In this document: piece after piece, positions 16,502-25,053 of the stretch
Layout: the number at the start of each line of letters is the position of its first letter
Numbering within the stretch: the first letter of the stretch is position 1
DNA from: Euzebyales bacterium
GTDB lineage: Bacteria; Actinomycetota; Nitriliruptoria; Euzebyales; JAHELV01
Assembly (NCBI GenBank): GCA_035461305.1
Contig: DATHVN010000166.1
Location: 1 to 54,312, forward strand
Length of the DNA stretch: 54,312 nt
Reading direction: 5' to 3'
Notes under the pieces: generated by a model
Seen by the model: only the letters and a program-made list of their open reading frames with translations
Told to the model about the DNA's origin: nothing
The model's database searches: none
Made by a program: the position numbers and the translations under genes

Positions 16502-17230
16502 ATGGAGCATCGTGCTGCAGGTGATCTACGCACTCGACCCGGACGGTGGTCACGGAGCGGTCCAGCCATCGGAGTCCTCCTGGGCCTCGTCTCCGATCTG
16601 CTGCTGGGAGGAGCGGCGTCACCGGCGCGTGCGGCGAGCTGCGAGAACGGATACGTGGCACTCACGTTCGACGATGGTCCCAGTCGCGCGAACACGGCGC
16701 GATTGCTCGACGTGCTCACAGCCCGGCACGCCCCCGCGACGTTCTTCCTCGTCGGGCGGAACGTCGCCGCCCGACCGGGCAGGGCGCGCCGCATCGCTCG
16801 CCTGGGTCACCGCATCTACAACCACACCTACGACCACGCCAATCTGACCAGCCTGTCCAACCGTCGCATCCGGCGGCAGATCCGCCGGGCCCAGCAGGCG
16901 TACAGCGCGGCGGATGCGCCGAGCAGCGGTCGCCTGGTGCGACCGCCGTACGGCGCGATCAACGCGCGCGTCCGGTTGGTCATTCGCGACATGGGGTTCC
17001 GTTCGGTCCTGTGGACCGTCGACACTCGCGACTGGGACTCGGCCACGACAGCCGACCAGATCGTCAGCCGTGTCATTCGTGGTCTCGCCCCTGGGGCGAA
17101 CGTGCTGCTGCACGACCAGGAGGACACGCAGGCCACCGTCACGGCGCTGCCACGTATCATCCGCGCGATCCGTCGCCGTGGGTACTGCCCGGGAGTCGTG
17201 AACCGGTACGGCAGGACCGTGGCGCCGTGA
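16502..17230 (+). CDS. Exported polysaccharide deacetylase (NodB domain)
   Basis: 242 residues. An N-terminal hydrophobic stretch (AIGVLLGLVSDLLLGGAAS, residues 22-40) ends PARA before ASCENG, a good signal-peptidase I site. The NodB domain follows: ALTFDDGP with catalytic Asp57 and metal-binding Asp58, NHTYDHANL with His108 and His112 as metal ligands, VRPPYGAIN, RSVLWTVDTRDW and NVLLHDQ with the catalytic His. All five NodB motifs are intact, so metal-dependent N- or O-deacetylation of an extracellular sugar polymer, such as peptidoglycan or chitin-like chains, is expected. It stands alone, convergent with the PPOX gene 17 bp away. Confidence 0.9.
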   Translation: MEHRAAGDLRTRPGRWSRSGPAIGVLLGLVSDLLLGGAASPARAASCENGYVALTFDDGPSRANTARLLDVLTARHAPATFFLVGRNVAARPGRARRIARLGHRIYNHTYDHANLTSLSNRRIRRQIRRAQQAYSAADAPSSGRLVRPPYGAINARVRLVIRDMGFRSVLWTVDTRDWDSATTADQIVSRVIRGLAPGANVLLHDQEDTQATVTALPRIIRAIRRRGYCPGVVNRYGRTVAP

Positions 17231-17247
17231 TCCGGCGCCCCGCAGCG

Positions 17248-17712
17248 TCAGTCCGGCTCCGCGAACTCCGGCGGCACGCCACCGGTCGCGATCGGACCCC
17301 AGTCGGTGATCTCGAGGTCGATCGCGACCTTGCCGCGGTCCCGCATGGCCCGGCGGTAGTCGTCCCAGTCGGCGTGTTCGCCGGCTGCCACTCGATAGTA
17401 GTCGACGAGACGCTCGACTCCGTCCTCGCCGTCGACGACGGACGCGGTGCCGTACACCTGGACCCACGGGCCGTCGAAGTCGTCCGACAGGACCACCGCC
17501 GCACACCGCCCGTCGCGGCGGACGTTGCGCACCTTCGCGCGGGACGGGTACGACGACACCAGCACGTGGCCGGCGTCGTCGACCGCGCCGACGACGGGCG
17601 ACGCCTGCGTGCGGCCATCGGCGCGGCGCGTCAGCAGCACGACCTTGGTCCTGCCACGGAGGAAGTCGATGAGCTCTTCCCGGCTGACACGGTCCTCGGT
17701 GGCGACGTTCAC
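17248..17712 (-). CDS. PPOX-class flavin/F420-dependent oxidoreductase
   Basis: 154 residues from GTG 17712, which has AGGAG five bases upstream. The split-barrel pattern is clear: VSREELIDFLRGRTKVVLLT, ADGRTQASPVVGAVDDAGHV, SSYPSRAKVRNVRRDGRCA, GPWVQVYGTASVVDGEDGVE and RVAAGEHADWDDYRRAMR. These match the pyridoxamine-5'-phosphate-oxidase-like group whose actinobacterial members often use F420 or FMN; the cofactor cannot be decided here. The last 20 residues (GPIATGGVPPEF) form a short tail. The longer open frame to 17739 has no better start. Confidence 0.85.
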   Translation of the reverse strand: MNVATEDRVSREELIDFLRGRTKVVLLTRRADGRTQASPVVGAVDDAGHVLVSSYPSRAKVRNVRRDGRCAAVVLSDDFDGPWVQVYGTASVVDGEDGVERLVDYYRVAAGEHADWDDYRRAMRDRGKVAIDLEITDWGPIATGGVPPEFAEPD

Positions 17713-17840
17713 GCGGGCTCCTTGGATCGGATGTGCCAACCGTTGTGCCCACGACGGGGTGCCGCCACCCGTCCGCCCGCGGTGTCAGGTCACGCGCAGA
17801 GTGAGCGCTCCGGACGGGCTTCGATGGGCGTGTGCACACC

Positions 17841-18100
17841 GGAGGCCCGCCGGGTTCCGCGGCCGGCTCGCGACCTGGGCGGCCGGCGCGATCGCTGATC
17901 TGACCGACGCGTGGCCGGCGATGCCGGCCGGCATCGCGAATCGTGACGCCGACCTGTCGGAACCGCTGCTCGCGGTCGCCGACGCCGCCGGCGGCACGTG
18001 TGCCCGACCGGGCACGTGTCACGGCTGCCACGTGGGCGTACCTCCCCATGAATCCGTGACGTCCGTGACGTCCGGGACAGACGCGGGTGGTGCGGCGTGA
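17841..18100 (+). pseudogene. Remnant of a DUF3631 protein from a mobile element
   Basis: In one plus-strand frame the bases encode ADLTDAWPAMPAGIANRDAD followed by LSEPLLAVADAAGG, which matches the core of DUF3631 (known form: MP-G-xDRxADVWEPLLAIADAAGG). The frame then runs to a stop at 18098-18100 with a VTSVTSGT-like tail often seen in phage or ICE proteins. No start codon or N-terminal part is present in frame. DUF3631 proteins are encoded on plasmids, prophages and integrative elements, so this is a footprint of such an element. Confidence 0.55.
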
Positions 18101-18567
18101 CCGCCCAGCCGTTGGCCCGGATGAGCACAAGGCGGTCGCACGCACGCTCGGCGTCTCCCGCGTCCGCGACCTGATCGTGCAGCAGCCCGAATCCGACCCG
18201 TACTACTGCGGCGGTCCCGCCGACCTGCGCGACGCCCGGTGGTTCGTGGAGCTGCTCGACGCGGTAGGGCTCGCCGACACCGATGGCATTCGCCTGCCGC
18301 GCGTCCACTGCCGCGGACGCGCTCACCGACGAACTTGACGCCGCCGGCCCAACAACGGCGAGCGGTACGCCAACGACCGCACGAGCTGGACGCGGCTGTG
18401 CATGGCCGGCAAGCACGCTCGGCGGCTCGAGCTGGTCGACCCGCGGCCGTCCAAGACCCGGCGCGGTCCTGCGGGATCTGGTGGTGATGTTGGCCGATGG
18501 CGGCGATGACTTCAGCACGCACGAGGTCAACCGGTCGCGGTACGACGCGTCGTGCATCTCCAACTGA
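18087..18567 (+). pseudogene. Decayed mobile-element DNA-binding-type protein
   Basis: Starting around 18087 the frame gives VRDLIVQQPESDPYYCGGPA, then ARWFVELLDAVGLAD and IRLPRVHCR. In a second frame near 18340 comes NNGERYANDRTSWTRLCMAG with KHARRLELVDP. I recall the pattern DPYY-GxPAD--AEWF-ELW--FGF plus Y-NT---W-YL---SKAARYLGLVD from hypothetical proteins carried by actinobacterial prophages and ICEs. The frameshift and changed residues show decay. The call is pattern memory, not a search. Confidence 0.4.
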
Positions 18568-18811
18568 CACGCCGGCTGCAGACACGACATGGCGCGGCCA
18601 CCTCCGCTGCCCATCGTCGGCGACGAAACGTGCTCGTGAACCTGCAGCGGTGATCCCGTTCGTGTCCGAGCCCTTCGGAGACGACCTTGACCGCACCGGC
18701 GCTCCCCGCTGTTCGACTTGGTCGAACCGTGGTATACGCCGCTGCGGCACTTCGATCGGGCAATCCCCAAACCCGTCGGGCATCGCCCGGAGGATCGGAC
18801 AGGTTACGGCG

Positions 18812-19648
18812 TCATTCGCGATGCTCCCGAGCCACGACCGTTTGATCGCTCTGGGTGAGAGCATCGATGAGTTCTTCCTTGCTCATCGAGGAGCGCCCCT
18901 CGAGATCGATTTCCTGAGCGCGCTCATAGAGCTCTTCGCGCGTCCACGCCCCGTAGGGCGAACTGCCGCGCATTCTACGCGATTCAACCTCCAATCTGGT
19001 GAGCGCTCGCTCCCAACGCGGACGCATCGGCGCAATGCCACCACCACCCACGGCGACAATGATGACGCCGACAACGAGGGCCAGCAGTGAATAGAACAGC
19101 CCGTTGACGATGGCGGGAGCAACGTGCAGTTGGCTCAATGCTGCGAAGACGCCGATGCTGATGATGATGATCGAGGCAGCGTTTGCCAGCACCGCACCGT
19201 ACGCCAACGAGCCAAGAGCCGCAGCGATGATCTCTCGAACGGCGGCGGCGATAGCCGCCGCTACGACCACAACGATGATGGCGACGAAGATGCGTGGCAG
19301 AAACGCAATGATGCCATACAGGAGCTCGGATACAGGATTCGGACCAAAGACACCGAAGGCAAGCTGCAGGACGAACAACATGATCGCATAGAACGCGATC
19401 TTGGCGAGGATGTCGCTGGCGTCGTACTGTGTACGCGCCAATGCGGTCTTCACGCCTCCTCGCTCCACGGCGCGGTCAAACCCTACGCGCTCGAGCACAG
19501 CGTTGACGATCCGCTGTAGGGCCTTGGCAACGAACCATCCAATGACCAGGATGGCCAAGAACGCGAGGAACTTGGGCAGGAAGTTCAAGACGGTGGATAA
19601 CCCCTCCTGGAGGGACTGCTCGATGTCGACTTGTGCAAGGACGGTCAC
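18812..19648 (-). CDS. TM-helix (MscS-related) channel protein with C-terminal Rho_N motif
   Basis: 278 residues from GTG 19648, preceded by GGAG at 5-base spacing. Four to five hydrophobic helices are visible: FLAFLAILVIGWFVAKAL (about 28-45), AFYAIMLFVLQLAFGV, IVVVVAAAIAAAV, IIIISIGVFAALS and LFYSLLALVVGVIIVAVGGG. ALQRIVNAVLERVGF and the paired TM blocks match the conserved TM-helix repeat of small-conductance mechanosensitive-channel relatives, but the MscS beta-domain is missing. After about 40 cytoplasmic residues comes WTREELYERAQEIDLEGRSS and MSKEELIDALTQSD, a Rho_N/SAP-like motif. Base composition is clearly less GC-rich than its surroundings, and it lies beside mobile-element remnants, suggesting acquisition by transfer. 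Confidence 0.82.
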   Translation of the reverse strand: MTVLAQVDIEQSLQEGLSTVLNFLPKFLAFLAILVIGWFVAKALQRIVNAVLERVGFDRAVERGGVKTALARTQYDASDILAKIAFYAIMLFVLQLAFGVFGPNPVSELLYGIIAFLPRIFVAIIVVVVAAAIAAAVREIIAAALGSLAYGAVLANAASIIIISIGVFAALSQLHVAPAIVNGLFYSLLALVVGVIIVAVGGGGIAPMRPRWERALTRLEVESRRMRGSSPYGAWTREELYERAQEIDLEGRSSMSKEELIDALTQSDQTVVAREHRE

Positions 19649-20446
19649 AAGAGCTCCTCTCGCCCGGCCTCAGTCTGGCGGGATGGCGCGCCCAGGTGTG
19701 GGTCCTGGGTTTCCGTGGGCTCTCTGTATTGACCTGTGGTGCACCGGTCAAACCTTTCTCAAGCGGTCGACTTCCTCACGCGGTCGGCGTCGTCCTGCCC
19801 GCGAGCCGACGACGACCGACGCCCGAGATGGCTTCGCGTTCGATGGCCCGACGAGCCCGCTGACTGCGCAGCACACTCGAGGAGACCTGCGCGAACGGCG
19901 GCAGACGGCGTGGAGCCAACGGAAGTACCGACCGCCCGAACCCCAGCCATACCTCAAACCCGAGGTGCGTGGGTTCTTGGAGATCCGAAGTCGGCGTACG
20001 CTGCAAGAGCGAAGCGAGCGCCGAGTGTCTCTGCACGTCAGGCGGCACGGGCCGCCGTGTCTACCCCGTGTGGGGGTCACGCCATGGAGATTGTGATCAT
20101 CCAAAGATGATGCGTACGTGACCCCGGCGCCCCGGCGCGGGGCCAACTCCACGTCTTCTACTGGCCAGGACACGCTCGTTGACTCACGACGTGTCGGCAC
20201 AGTGTCGGCGTGTTCGGCGAGCGCGAAGATGATGAGACTACGAATGCGGTCGGCAGTAAGGTGCGCCCGTCGGCGGCGGGCCTGGTGGAATCGGTCATGT
20301 CGGCACAGCGTTCCCTGATGAACCACGCCGTGACGGCGGGCATGTCGGTCAGGCGCTCCCGCGGCGGCGAGCAGCATCCCGCGCCCGCGCCGGTGCGCGT
20401 CCTGCATGATGACGCGATAGGTCCTCATGCAGGACGCGGAGGCTCG
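19649..20446. other. About 800 bp with no supported gene
   Basis: Several open frames cross this stretch on both strands, but none has a recognisable domain, start with ribosome-binding site or protein-like composition. It separates the low-GC channel gene from the broken disordered-protein gene and may be scrambled remains of transferred DNA. I see no tRNA-like cloverleaf that would mark an attachment site. Confidence 0.4.
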
Positions 20447-20976
20447 TCAGGTCTGCGCGGGGGCCGTCGAGAGTGCCGGGTTCTCATTCGCCCCAGGCGC
20501 CATGGACCCGCAGTCGTCGGCGGGCGGATCCAGTGTCGGGGTCGGCTCGGGCGCGGGCTCGCTGGTGCCTCCACCGCCGCCACCGGGTTCGCTGGCGCCG
20601 TCATCGCCATCGGTGTCGGCAGGTGGGTCCGGCCTGCTGTCTCCGCTGCCCGGCGGTGCTGTGTCCGTCGGTGGCTTGCTCGGTGCCGTCCTGCCACCGC
20701 TGTCAGCCGACGTGCCTGCGACGCCGCCCCTGTCCGTGCATCGCCGCGGACACTCGGGGCATCGCCGGTGTTGTCGCTGCTCTCTGCCCGCGCGGCGGTG
20801 TCCTGTGAACCGCCCGCGCGCCCACCTGTCGTCTCGGCGCCGGCGCCGGGGCCGTCACGCCGCGCGGTGTCGTCCGCGTCGTCGTCCGTCGTGCCGTCGA
20901 CGATGCTGGTGCTCGGCTCGGGTGGGGGCGGGGTCGTGATGTCCCCGAAGGCGTCCGACCTGGGCTCGGACGTCAT
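20447..20976 (-). pseudogene. Frameshifted gene for an acidic disordered protein
   Basis: From ATG 20976 the minus strand reads MTSEPRSDAFGDITTPPPPE then a Thr/Asp/Gly-rich chain to about 20720. There the composition abruptly turns Arg-rich, while the next frame becomes acidic and low-complexity: GTSADSGGRTAPSKPPTDT, SRPDPPADTDGDDGASEPGG, then GGGGTSEPAPEPTPTLDPPA and stop TGA 20447-20449. One single-base shift would join them. Just before ATG, in frame, is FAACTGAS, which looks like a lipobox, but a TAA (21007-21009) blocks any signal peptide. So it may be a lipoprotein stalk that lost its N terminus and frame. Confidence 0.5.
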
Positions 20977-21095
20977 GGACGCGCCGGTACAGGCCGCGAA
21001 CCGCCGTTAGGTGTGTAGCAGTCGCTCGGCGACACCACCGGCTGTCGGTCGCCACGGACGCGCAGTAGCCTGCGCAGCAGAAGGGGTGATGGCGG

Positions 21096-22049
21096 ATGGC
21101 CAGTGCGGTGACGGCCCGGTTCGCCGACGCGGTGCTGGTCGAGCTCGCCCTGGCGCTCGTCGGCGTCCGCCCACAGCTCGAGCGGTTGCTGCTCGCGCTC
21201 TTCTGTCACGGCCACGTGCTGATCGAGGACGTGCCGGGAACCGGCAAGACGGCCGCGATCCGCGGGCTCGCGGCGGCTACGGGCCTGGCGCCCGGGAGGA
21301 TCCAGGGCACGCCCGACCTGTTGCCCACACAGCTGACCGGCGTGAACGTCGTTGACCAGGCGACGGGGCGCTTCGTGTTCCAGCCGGGCCCGCTGTTCGC
21401 GTCGCTCGTACTGGTCGACGAGATCAACCGCACGACCCCGCGCACACAGGCGGCGCTGCTCGAGGCGATGGCCGAACGGCAGGTGACCGTCGACGGCGAG
21501 ACCCACCGGCTGCCCGAGCCGTTCGTCGTCGCCGCGACGCAGAACCCGGTCGAGCACGCCGGCACGTTCCCCCTGCCCGAGGCGCAGCTCGACCGCTTCC
21601 TGCTGCGCATCGAGATGGGGATGCCGGCACGCGAGGCGCGGCGCAGCATCCTCCAGCGTCACCGCGGGAGCGATCCGGTCACCGCGATCACGCAGGTCGT
21701 CGACCCGGCCGACCTGCCGGCGGTGTGGACGGAGGTGGCGGCCGTCCGCCTCGCCGACCCGGTCGAGGAGTACCTGCTGGACGTCTGCGACGCGACGACC
21801 GCCCACGACGACGTCGCGCTCGGCGCGAGCGTCCGGGGCATGCTGATGCTTGAGCGGGCCGTGCGTGCGCTTGCGGCCATGCGGGGACGCGACCACGTCC
21901 TTCCCGACGACGTCCAGGACGTCGCGGTCGCGGTGCTCGCCCACCGGCTCGTGCTGTCGACCGACGCGCACGTGCGCGGTCGTGACAGCCGCGACGTGGT
22001 CCGCGAGATCATCGCGAAGGTGCCGGTGCCGGCGGCCGGGGACGGCTGA
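21096..22049 (+). CDS. MoxR-family AAA+ ATPase
   Basis: 317 residues. Walker A is DVPGTGKTAAIRG (about 46-58), LVLVDEINRTTPRTQAALLE is Walker B with the MoxR-specific continuation, MAERQVTVDG follows, and AATQNPVEHAGTFPLPEAQLDRF is the sensor-1 to arginine-finger region typical of MoxR. The C-terminal lid contains GASVRGMLMLERAVRALAA. MoxR ATPases work as chaperones that load or activate partner proteins, generally with a DUF58/VWA-like protein encoded next door. Here the DUF58 gene starts 5 bp after the stop and a DUF4129-type membrane protein overlaps that, forming a standard three-gene operon. Confidence 0.92.
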   Translation: MASAVTARFADAVLVELALALVGVRPQLERLLLALFCHGHVLIEDVPGTGKTAAIRGLAAATGLAPGRIQGTPDLLPTQLTGVNVVDQATGRFVFQPGPLFASLVLVDEINRTTPRTQAALLEAMAERQVTVDGETHRLPEPFVVAATQNPVEHAGTFPLPEAQLDRFLLRIEMGMPAREARRSILQRHRGSDPVTAITQVVDPADLPAVWTEVAAVRLADPVEEYLLDVCDATTAHDDVALGASVRGMLMLERAVRALAAMRGRDHVLPDDVQDVAVAVLAHRLVLSTDAHVRGRDSRDVVREIIAKVPVPAAGDG

Positions 22050-22053
22050 CACC

Positions 22054-23235
22054 GTGTCGATGCGGCTCGGCATGGTGCTGATCGGCCTGGTCGCCGTGCT
22101 CCTGCCGGTGCCGGGCACCGCGCTGCTCGGCGGTGCGCTGTGGGCCATGGCGCTCGTGACGTGGCGCTGGTCGGCCGCGGTGCAGCGAGGCATCGCGGTC
22201 ACGTGGGCCGGGCCGTCGCGGGTGCAGCCAGACGCCACGACGACCGGCACGCTCACCGTGCGCAACACGTCGCGATGGCCCGTCGGGTGGCTCGAGGTGA
22301 CCCTTCGGCTGCCCGCCGCAGCGGCCGAGCCGCACGCCTTCCCGTTCGTGCTGCACCTGGCTGCGCGGAGCCGGCGCACGTTCGACGTCCGCTTCGTCGC
22401 CCGCGACCGCGGCGTCCACGAGCCCCGTGAGCTGTCGTGGCGCATCGCCGACCCGCTCGGCCTGGTGTCGCCAGCGGGCACGGGGACATGGCGCGGCGCG
22501 ACGGTCATCGTCCCACGGCTCGCGCCTGTGCGCAGGATGGTGCTGGCGGCGCGCTCGCCGCTCGCGCAGCTGCCGCAGTCACGCTCGCTGTTCGTCGACC
22601 GCACCGCGCTCGTCGGGGTGCGTGCCTACGAGCGTGGTGATCCGCTGTCGAGCATCCACTGGCACGCGACCGCCCGGACCGGCCAGCTGATGCGCACGGA
22701 GCACGAGCGGGCCGCGGCGCGTGAGCTGCTCGTCTGCCTGGACCTGGCGACCGAGGGCTACCAGCGGCGCGGACGCCCCCCGGTTGCCGAGGCCGCGATC
22801 AGCACCGCGGCGTCGCTGCTCGCCGACACGGTGATCACCGCGCGCCAGCAGGCGGGGCTGGCACTGTCACGGGATGCGTCGGACGATGGCACCGGATCGG
22901 TGCGCGTGTGGCCCGTGCGTGGCGGCGACCGGCACCTGCACGCCATGCTCGACACGCTCGCGCGCGTCAGGCTGCACGACGCGGTCCCGATCGGTGCGGT
23001 CGTGCAGCGCGCCTCGCGGGGCCTGCACGCGGGCACGTCAGTGATCATCGTCACCGGGATGGTCGACGACGCGCTCGGCGCGGCAGTCTCGGCCGTCGAC
23101 CGGCGCGGCCTGGCAGTCACGGTCGTCAGCGTTGGCAGCGGTGTGGAGTGGCAGTCGCGGCTGCCGTCACACGTGGCGGGCGCGCCGTGCGTGCCCGTGG
23201 CGTCGGACCGCGCGTTGCAGAGGTTGCCGCTGTGA
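22054..23235 (+). CDS. DUF58 protein, partner of MoxR
   Basis: 393 residues from GTG 22054 (ATG 22060 is an equal alternative). Two N-terminal hydrophobic segments (MVLIGLVAVLLPVPG and ALLGGALWAMALVTW) anchor it in the membrane. The middle contains the DUF58 core: DRTALVGVRAYERGDPLSSI, HWHATARTGQLM, then ARELLVCLDLATEGY, which begins a von-Willebrand-A-like fold. The C-terminal part (TSVIIVTGMVDD) completes it. Role by family: a membrane-linked adaptor handled by the MoxR ATPase. Its stop overlaps the next start as GTGA. Confidence 0.9.
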   Translation: MSMRLGMVLIGLVAVLLPVPGTALLGGALWAMALVTWRWSAAVQRGIAVTWAGPSRVQPDATTTGTLTVRNTSRWPVGWLEVTLRLPAAAAEPHAFPFVLHLAARSRRTFDVRFVARDRGVHEPRELSWRIADPLGLVSPAGTGTWRGATVIVPRLAPVRRMVLAARSPLAQLPQSRSLFVDRTALVGVRAYERGDPLSSIHWHATARTGQLMRTEHERAAARELLVCLDLATEGYQRRGRPPVAEAAISTAASLLADTVITARQQAGLALSRDASDDGTGSVRVWPVRGGDRHLHAMLDTLARVRLHDAVPIGAVVQRASRGLHAGTSVIIVTGMVDDALGAAVSAVDRRGLAVTVVSVGSGVEWQSRLPSHVAGAPCVPVASDRALQRLPL

Positions 23236-24584
23236 GATGGCTGCGGCGACCCGCTGCCGTGGCCAGCCGCCACCGCCCGTCGGCTACCGTCGTCCGGGTC
23301 GCGATGCTCTCTGTCGCGCTGCCGGTCGGCCTGCTGCTGTGGATGGTCGCTGCGGTCGTCGCCCCCCGCCTCGCGCCGGCCGCCGTGCTCGTCGCGACGG
23401 GCGCCGTGGCCGCGTGGGGCGGGCGCGTCGGTGTGCTCAGCGGCGGACGTCGTCCGGGACTGCTGCATCGCGGCGCCGTCGTGCTCACTCGCTGGAGCGC
23501 GCTGCTTGGGGTCGCGACGGTCGTTCGGATCGCCTCGCATGGCACGGCGGAAGATCTGGTCGGTGTGGGGCTGCTCGCGCCGGGTGTGCTCGTGGTCCTC
23601 GGGTTCCTCGCAGGGCGCGACATCGGACGCATCCACCGGAGGCAGGCTGACCCGCTGGCCGTGCCCGCGGCGCACCGTGGTGCCGACGCCGCGCTCATGG
23701 CCGCTGTGCTGGTCGGTGTCGTCGCCGCGACCACCGTCGTCGTGCTGGCCTGGACCAGCGACGCGTCGTGGACACCGTCCCGCTGGGCGTTGCCCACCTG
23801 GCTCGCCGTGGCGATCGCCGCTGTTGTGTCGGGCCGGCCCACCATGCTGCGCGCGCGGTCCGGGACGTCACCGTCGGCGTCCGGTGGCTGGCTCAAGGCC
23901 GCGGTGCCGCTCGTCGGGGTGGTCGTCGCGTTGACCCTGTGTGTGGCGGTCGCCCTGTCGGCCGGCCTCGAGCTGCGGCTGCGCGACGCGCTGCCCTCGC
24001 TGCCGTCATGGAGTCTGAACCTGTTCGATCCCGCGACCGACCGGGCAGCGCCGCAGCCTCGCAGCTGGGAGGAGTCGACCGCCGGCGTCGTCTGGCAGAT
24101 CGTCCTGCTTGTCGCGGTCGTCCTGCTGCTGACCGTCGGACGCTTCGCCCGCCGGCGCCGGCGGCGGGACCCAAACGGTCCGGGCCTGTCGTTGCGGATG
24201 CTGCTGCGGGCCCTGCTCGGCAGGGGCCGGGCGAGACGCGTCGTAGCTGACGACGAGGAGCGGGATCCGGACAGCCCGGTCGATGCGGTCGCCGACGCGC
24301 CGCTGGGGGCGGGAGCGACCGCCTGGGTGCAACGTTTCCGTCCACGGCCGCGCGATCCCGCGGCGGCGATCCTGCACGACTACCGCGTGGTCCAACGGCG
24401 GCTGCCCGGCCCTCGGCGGCGCCGTCCGTCCGAGACGGTGCTCGCGCACGCAGAACGCGAACACACGGCAGACCTCGCCGAGCTCGCGGACATGGTCTGC
24501 GCGATCCGGTTCGCTGGGCATGCTCCGACCGCGGACGACGCCGAGCGCAGCCGCCTGCTCGCCCGCCGGCTGACCCACGGGTGA
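23232..24584 (+). CDS. Membrane protein with C-terminal DUF4129-like domain
   Basis: 450 residues from GTG 23232, overlapping the DUF58 stop by four bases. About seven hydrophobic segments are visible (for example VAMLSVALPVGLLLWMVAAV, ALMAAVLVGVVAATTVVVL, VPLVGVVVALTLCVAVAL and WQIVLLVAVVLLLTVG). After an Arg-rich cytoplasmic stretch the last 100 residues give AAILHDYRVVQRRL, PSETVLAHAEREHTADLAEL and DDAERSRLLARRL, matching the DUF4129 helix pattern usually attached to transglutaminase-like proteins in MoxR operons. No transglutaminase Cys-His-Asp domain is present here. It likely forms the membrane component of the MoxR-DUF58 system. Confidence 0.75.
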   Translation: MRWLRRPAAVASRHRPSATVVRVAMLSVALPVGLLLWMVAAVVAPRLAPAAVLVATGAVAAWGGRVGVLSGGRRPGLLHRGAVVLTRWSALLGVATVVRIASHGTAEDLVGVGLLAPGVLVVLGFLAGRDIGRIHRRQADPLAVPAAHRGADAALMAAVLVGVVAATTVVVLAWTSDASWTPSRWALPTWLAVAIAAVVSGRPTMLRARSGTSPSASGGWLKAAVPLVGVVVALTLCVAVALSAGLELRLRDALPSLPSWSLNLFDPATDRAAPQPRSWEESTAGVVWQIVLLVAVVLLLTVGRFARRRRRRDPNGPGLSLRMLLRALLGRGRARRVVADDEERDPDSPVDAVADAPLGAGATAWVQRFRPRPRDPAAAILHDYRVVQRRLPGPRRRRPSETVLAHAEREHTADLAELADMVCAIRFAGHAPTADDAERSRLLARRLTHG

Positions 24585-24661
24585 GGCCCCGCCTCCTCTA
24601 CCGGCATCAACCGCTCGGGCTCCGGGCATCCTGCGCCGAGTCGACCAGGAGGGCAGTGCCG

Positions 24662-24919
24662 ATGGCAGCCGATGACCACGGACGGAGCGTCAAGGACGAC
24701 GAGCAGTACGAGGCGTTGCGCGAGGAGGGGATGAGCAAGGAGGCGGCCGCCCGCATCGCCAACACCGACCGCAGCGAGGCGGGCGAGCGGGGTGGAAGCT
24801 CGCCGCCGTATGAGGAATGGACCCGCGACGAGCTCCACGACCGTGCCCAGGAGCTCGACATCGACGGGCGGTCCGAGATGGACAGGGACGAGCTGATCGA
24901 GGCGCTGCGGAACCGCTGA
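24662..24919 (+). CDS. DUF7218/Rho_N small protein
   Basis: 85 residues with GGAGG about eight bases before ATG 24662. The first half, SVKDDEQYEALREEGMSKEA then AARIAN, is a helix-rich segment I know from actinobacterial proteins listed as DUF7218; the second half, YEEWTRDELHDRAQELDIDG with RSEMDRDELIEALRNR, is a Rho_N/SAP-like motif. The whole protein is charged and cytoplasmic with no enzyme motifs, so nucleic-acid or protein binding is likely. The Rho_N part is nearly the same as the tails of the proteins at 8736 and 18812. It stands alone after the MoxR operon. Confidence 0.82.
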   Translation: MAADDHGRSVKDDEQYEALREEGMSKEAAARIANTDRSEAGERGGSSPPYEEWTRDELHDRAQELDIDGRSEMDRDELIEALRNR

Positions 24920-24922
24920 CCT

Positions 24923-24988
24923 CGGGGGACCCCCCGCGGTATCCGAGGGACACGTTCGGCGGTGGCCCTCGGACGCCGGACGTGTCCC
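24923..24988 (+). terminator. Two hairpins after the DUF7218 gene
   Basis: First, CGGGGG-a-CCCCCcG at 24923-24936, directly after the stop codon. Second, GGGACACGT (24947-24955) pairs perfectly with ACGTGTCCC (24980-24988) around a 24-base loop. No T-tract follows. They may end transcription or separate it from the VOC gene at 25054. Confidence 0.4.
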
Positions 24989-25053
24989 TGCGCCTCTCGG
25001 GAGCCCTGGCCGGCCGGGATACGCTCGGAGGGTCGACGACGACAGGAGCTGCC

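Noticed and set aside
19649-20446. Possible integrase or attachment site in the gene-poor stretch
   Set aside because: No integrase motif and no tRNA-like fold could be found by eye.
20973-22604. 543-residue minus-strand open frame
   Set aside because: Antisense to MoxR and DUF58; no domain.
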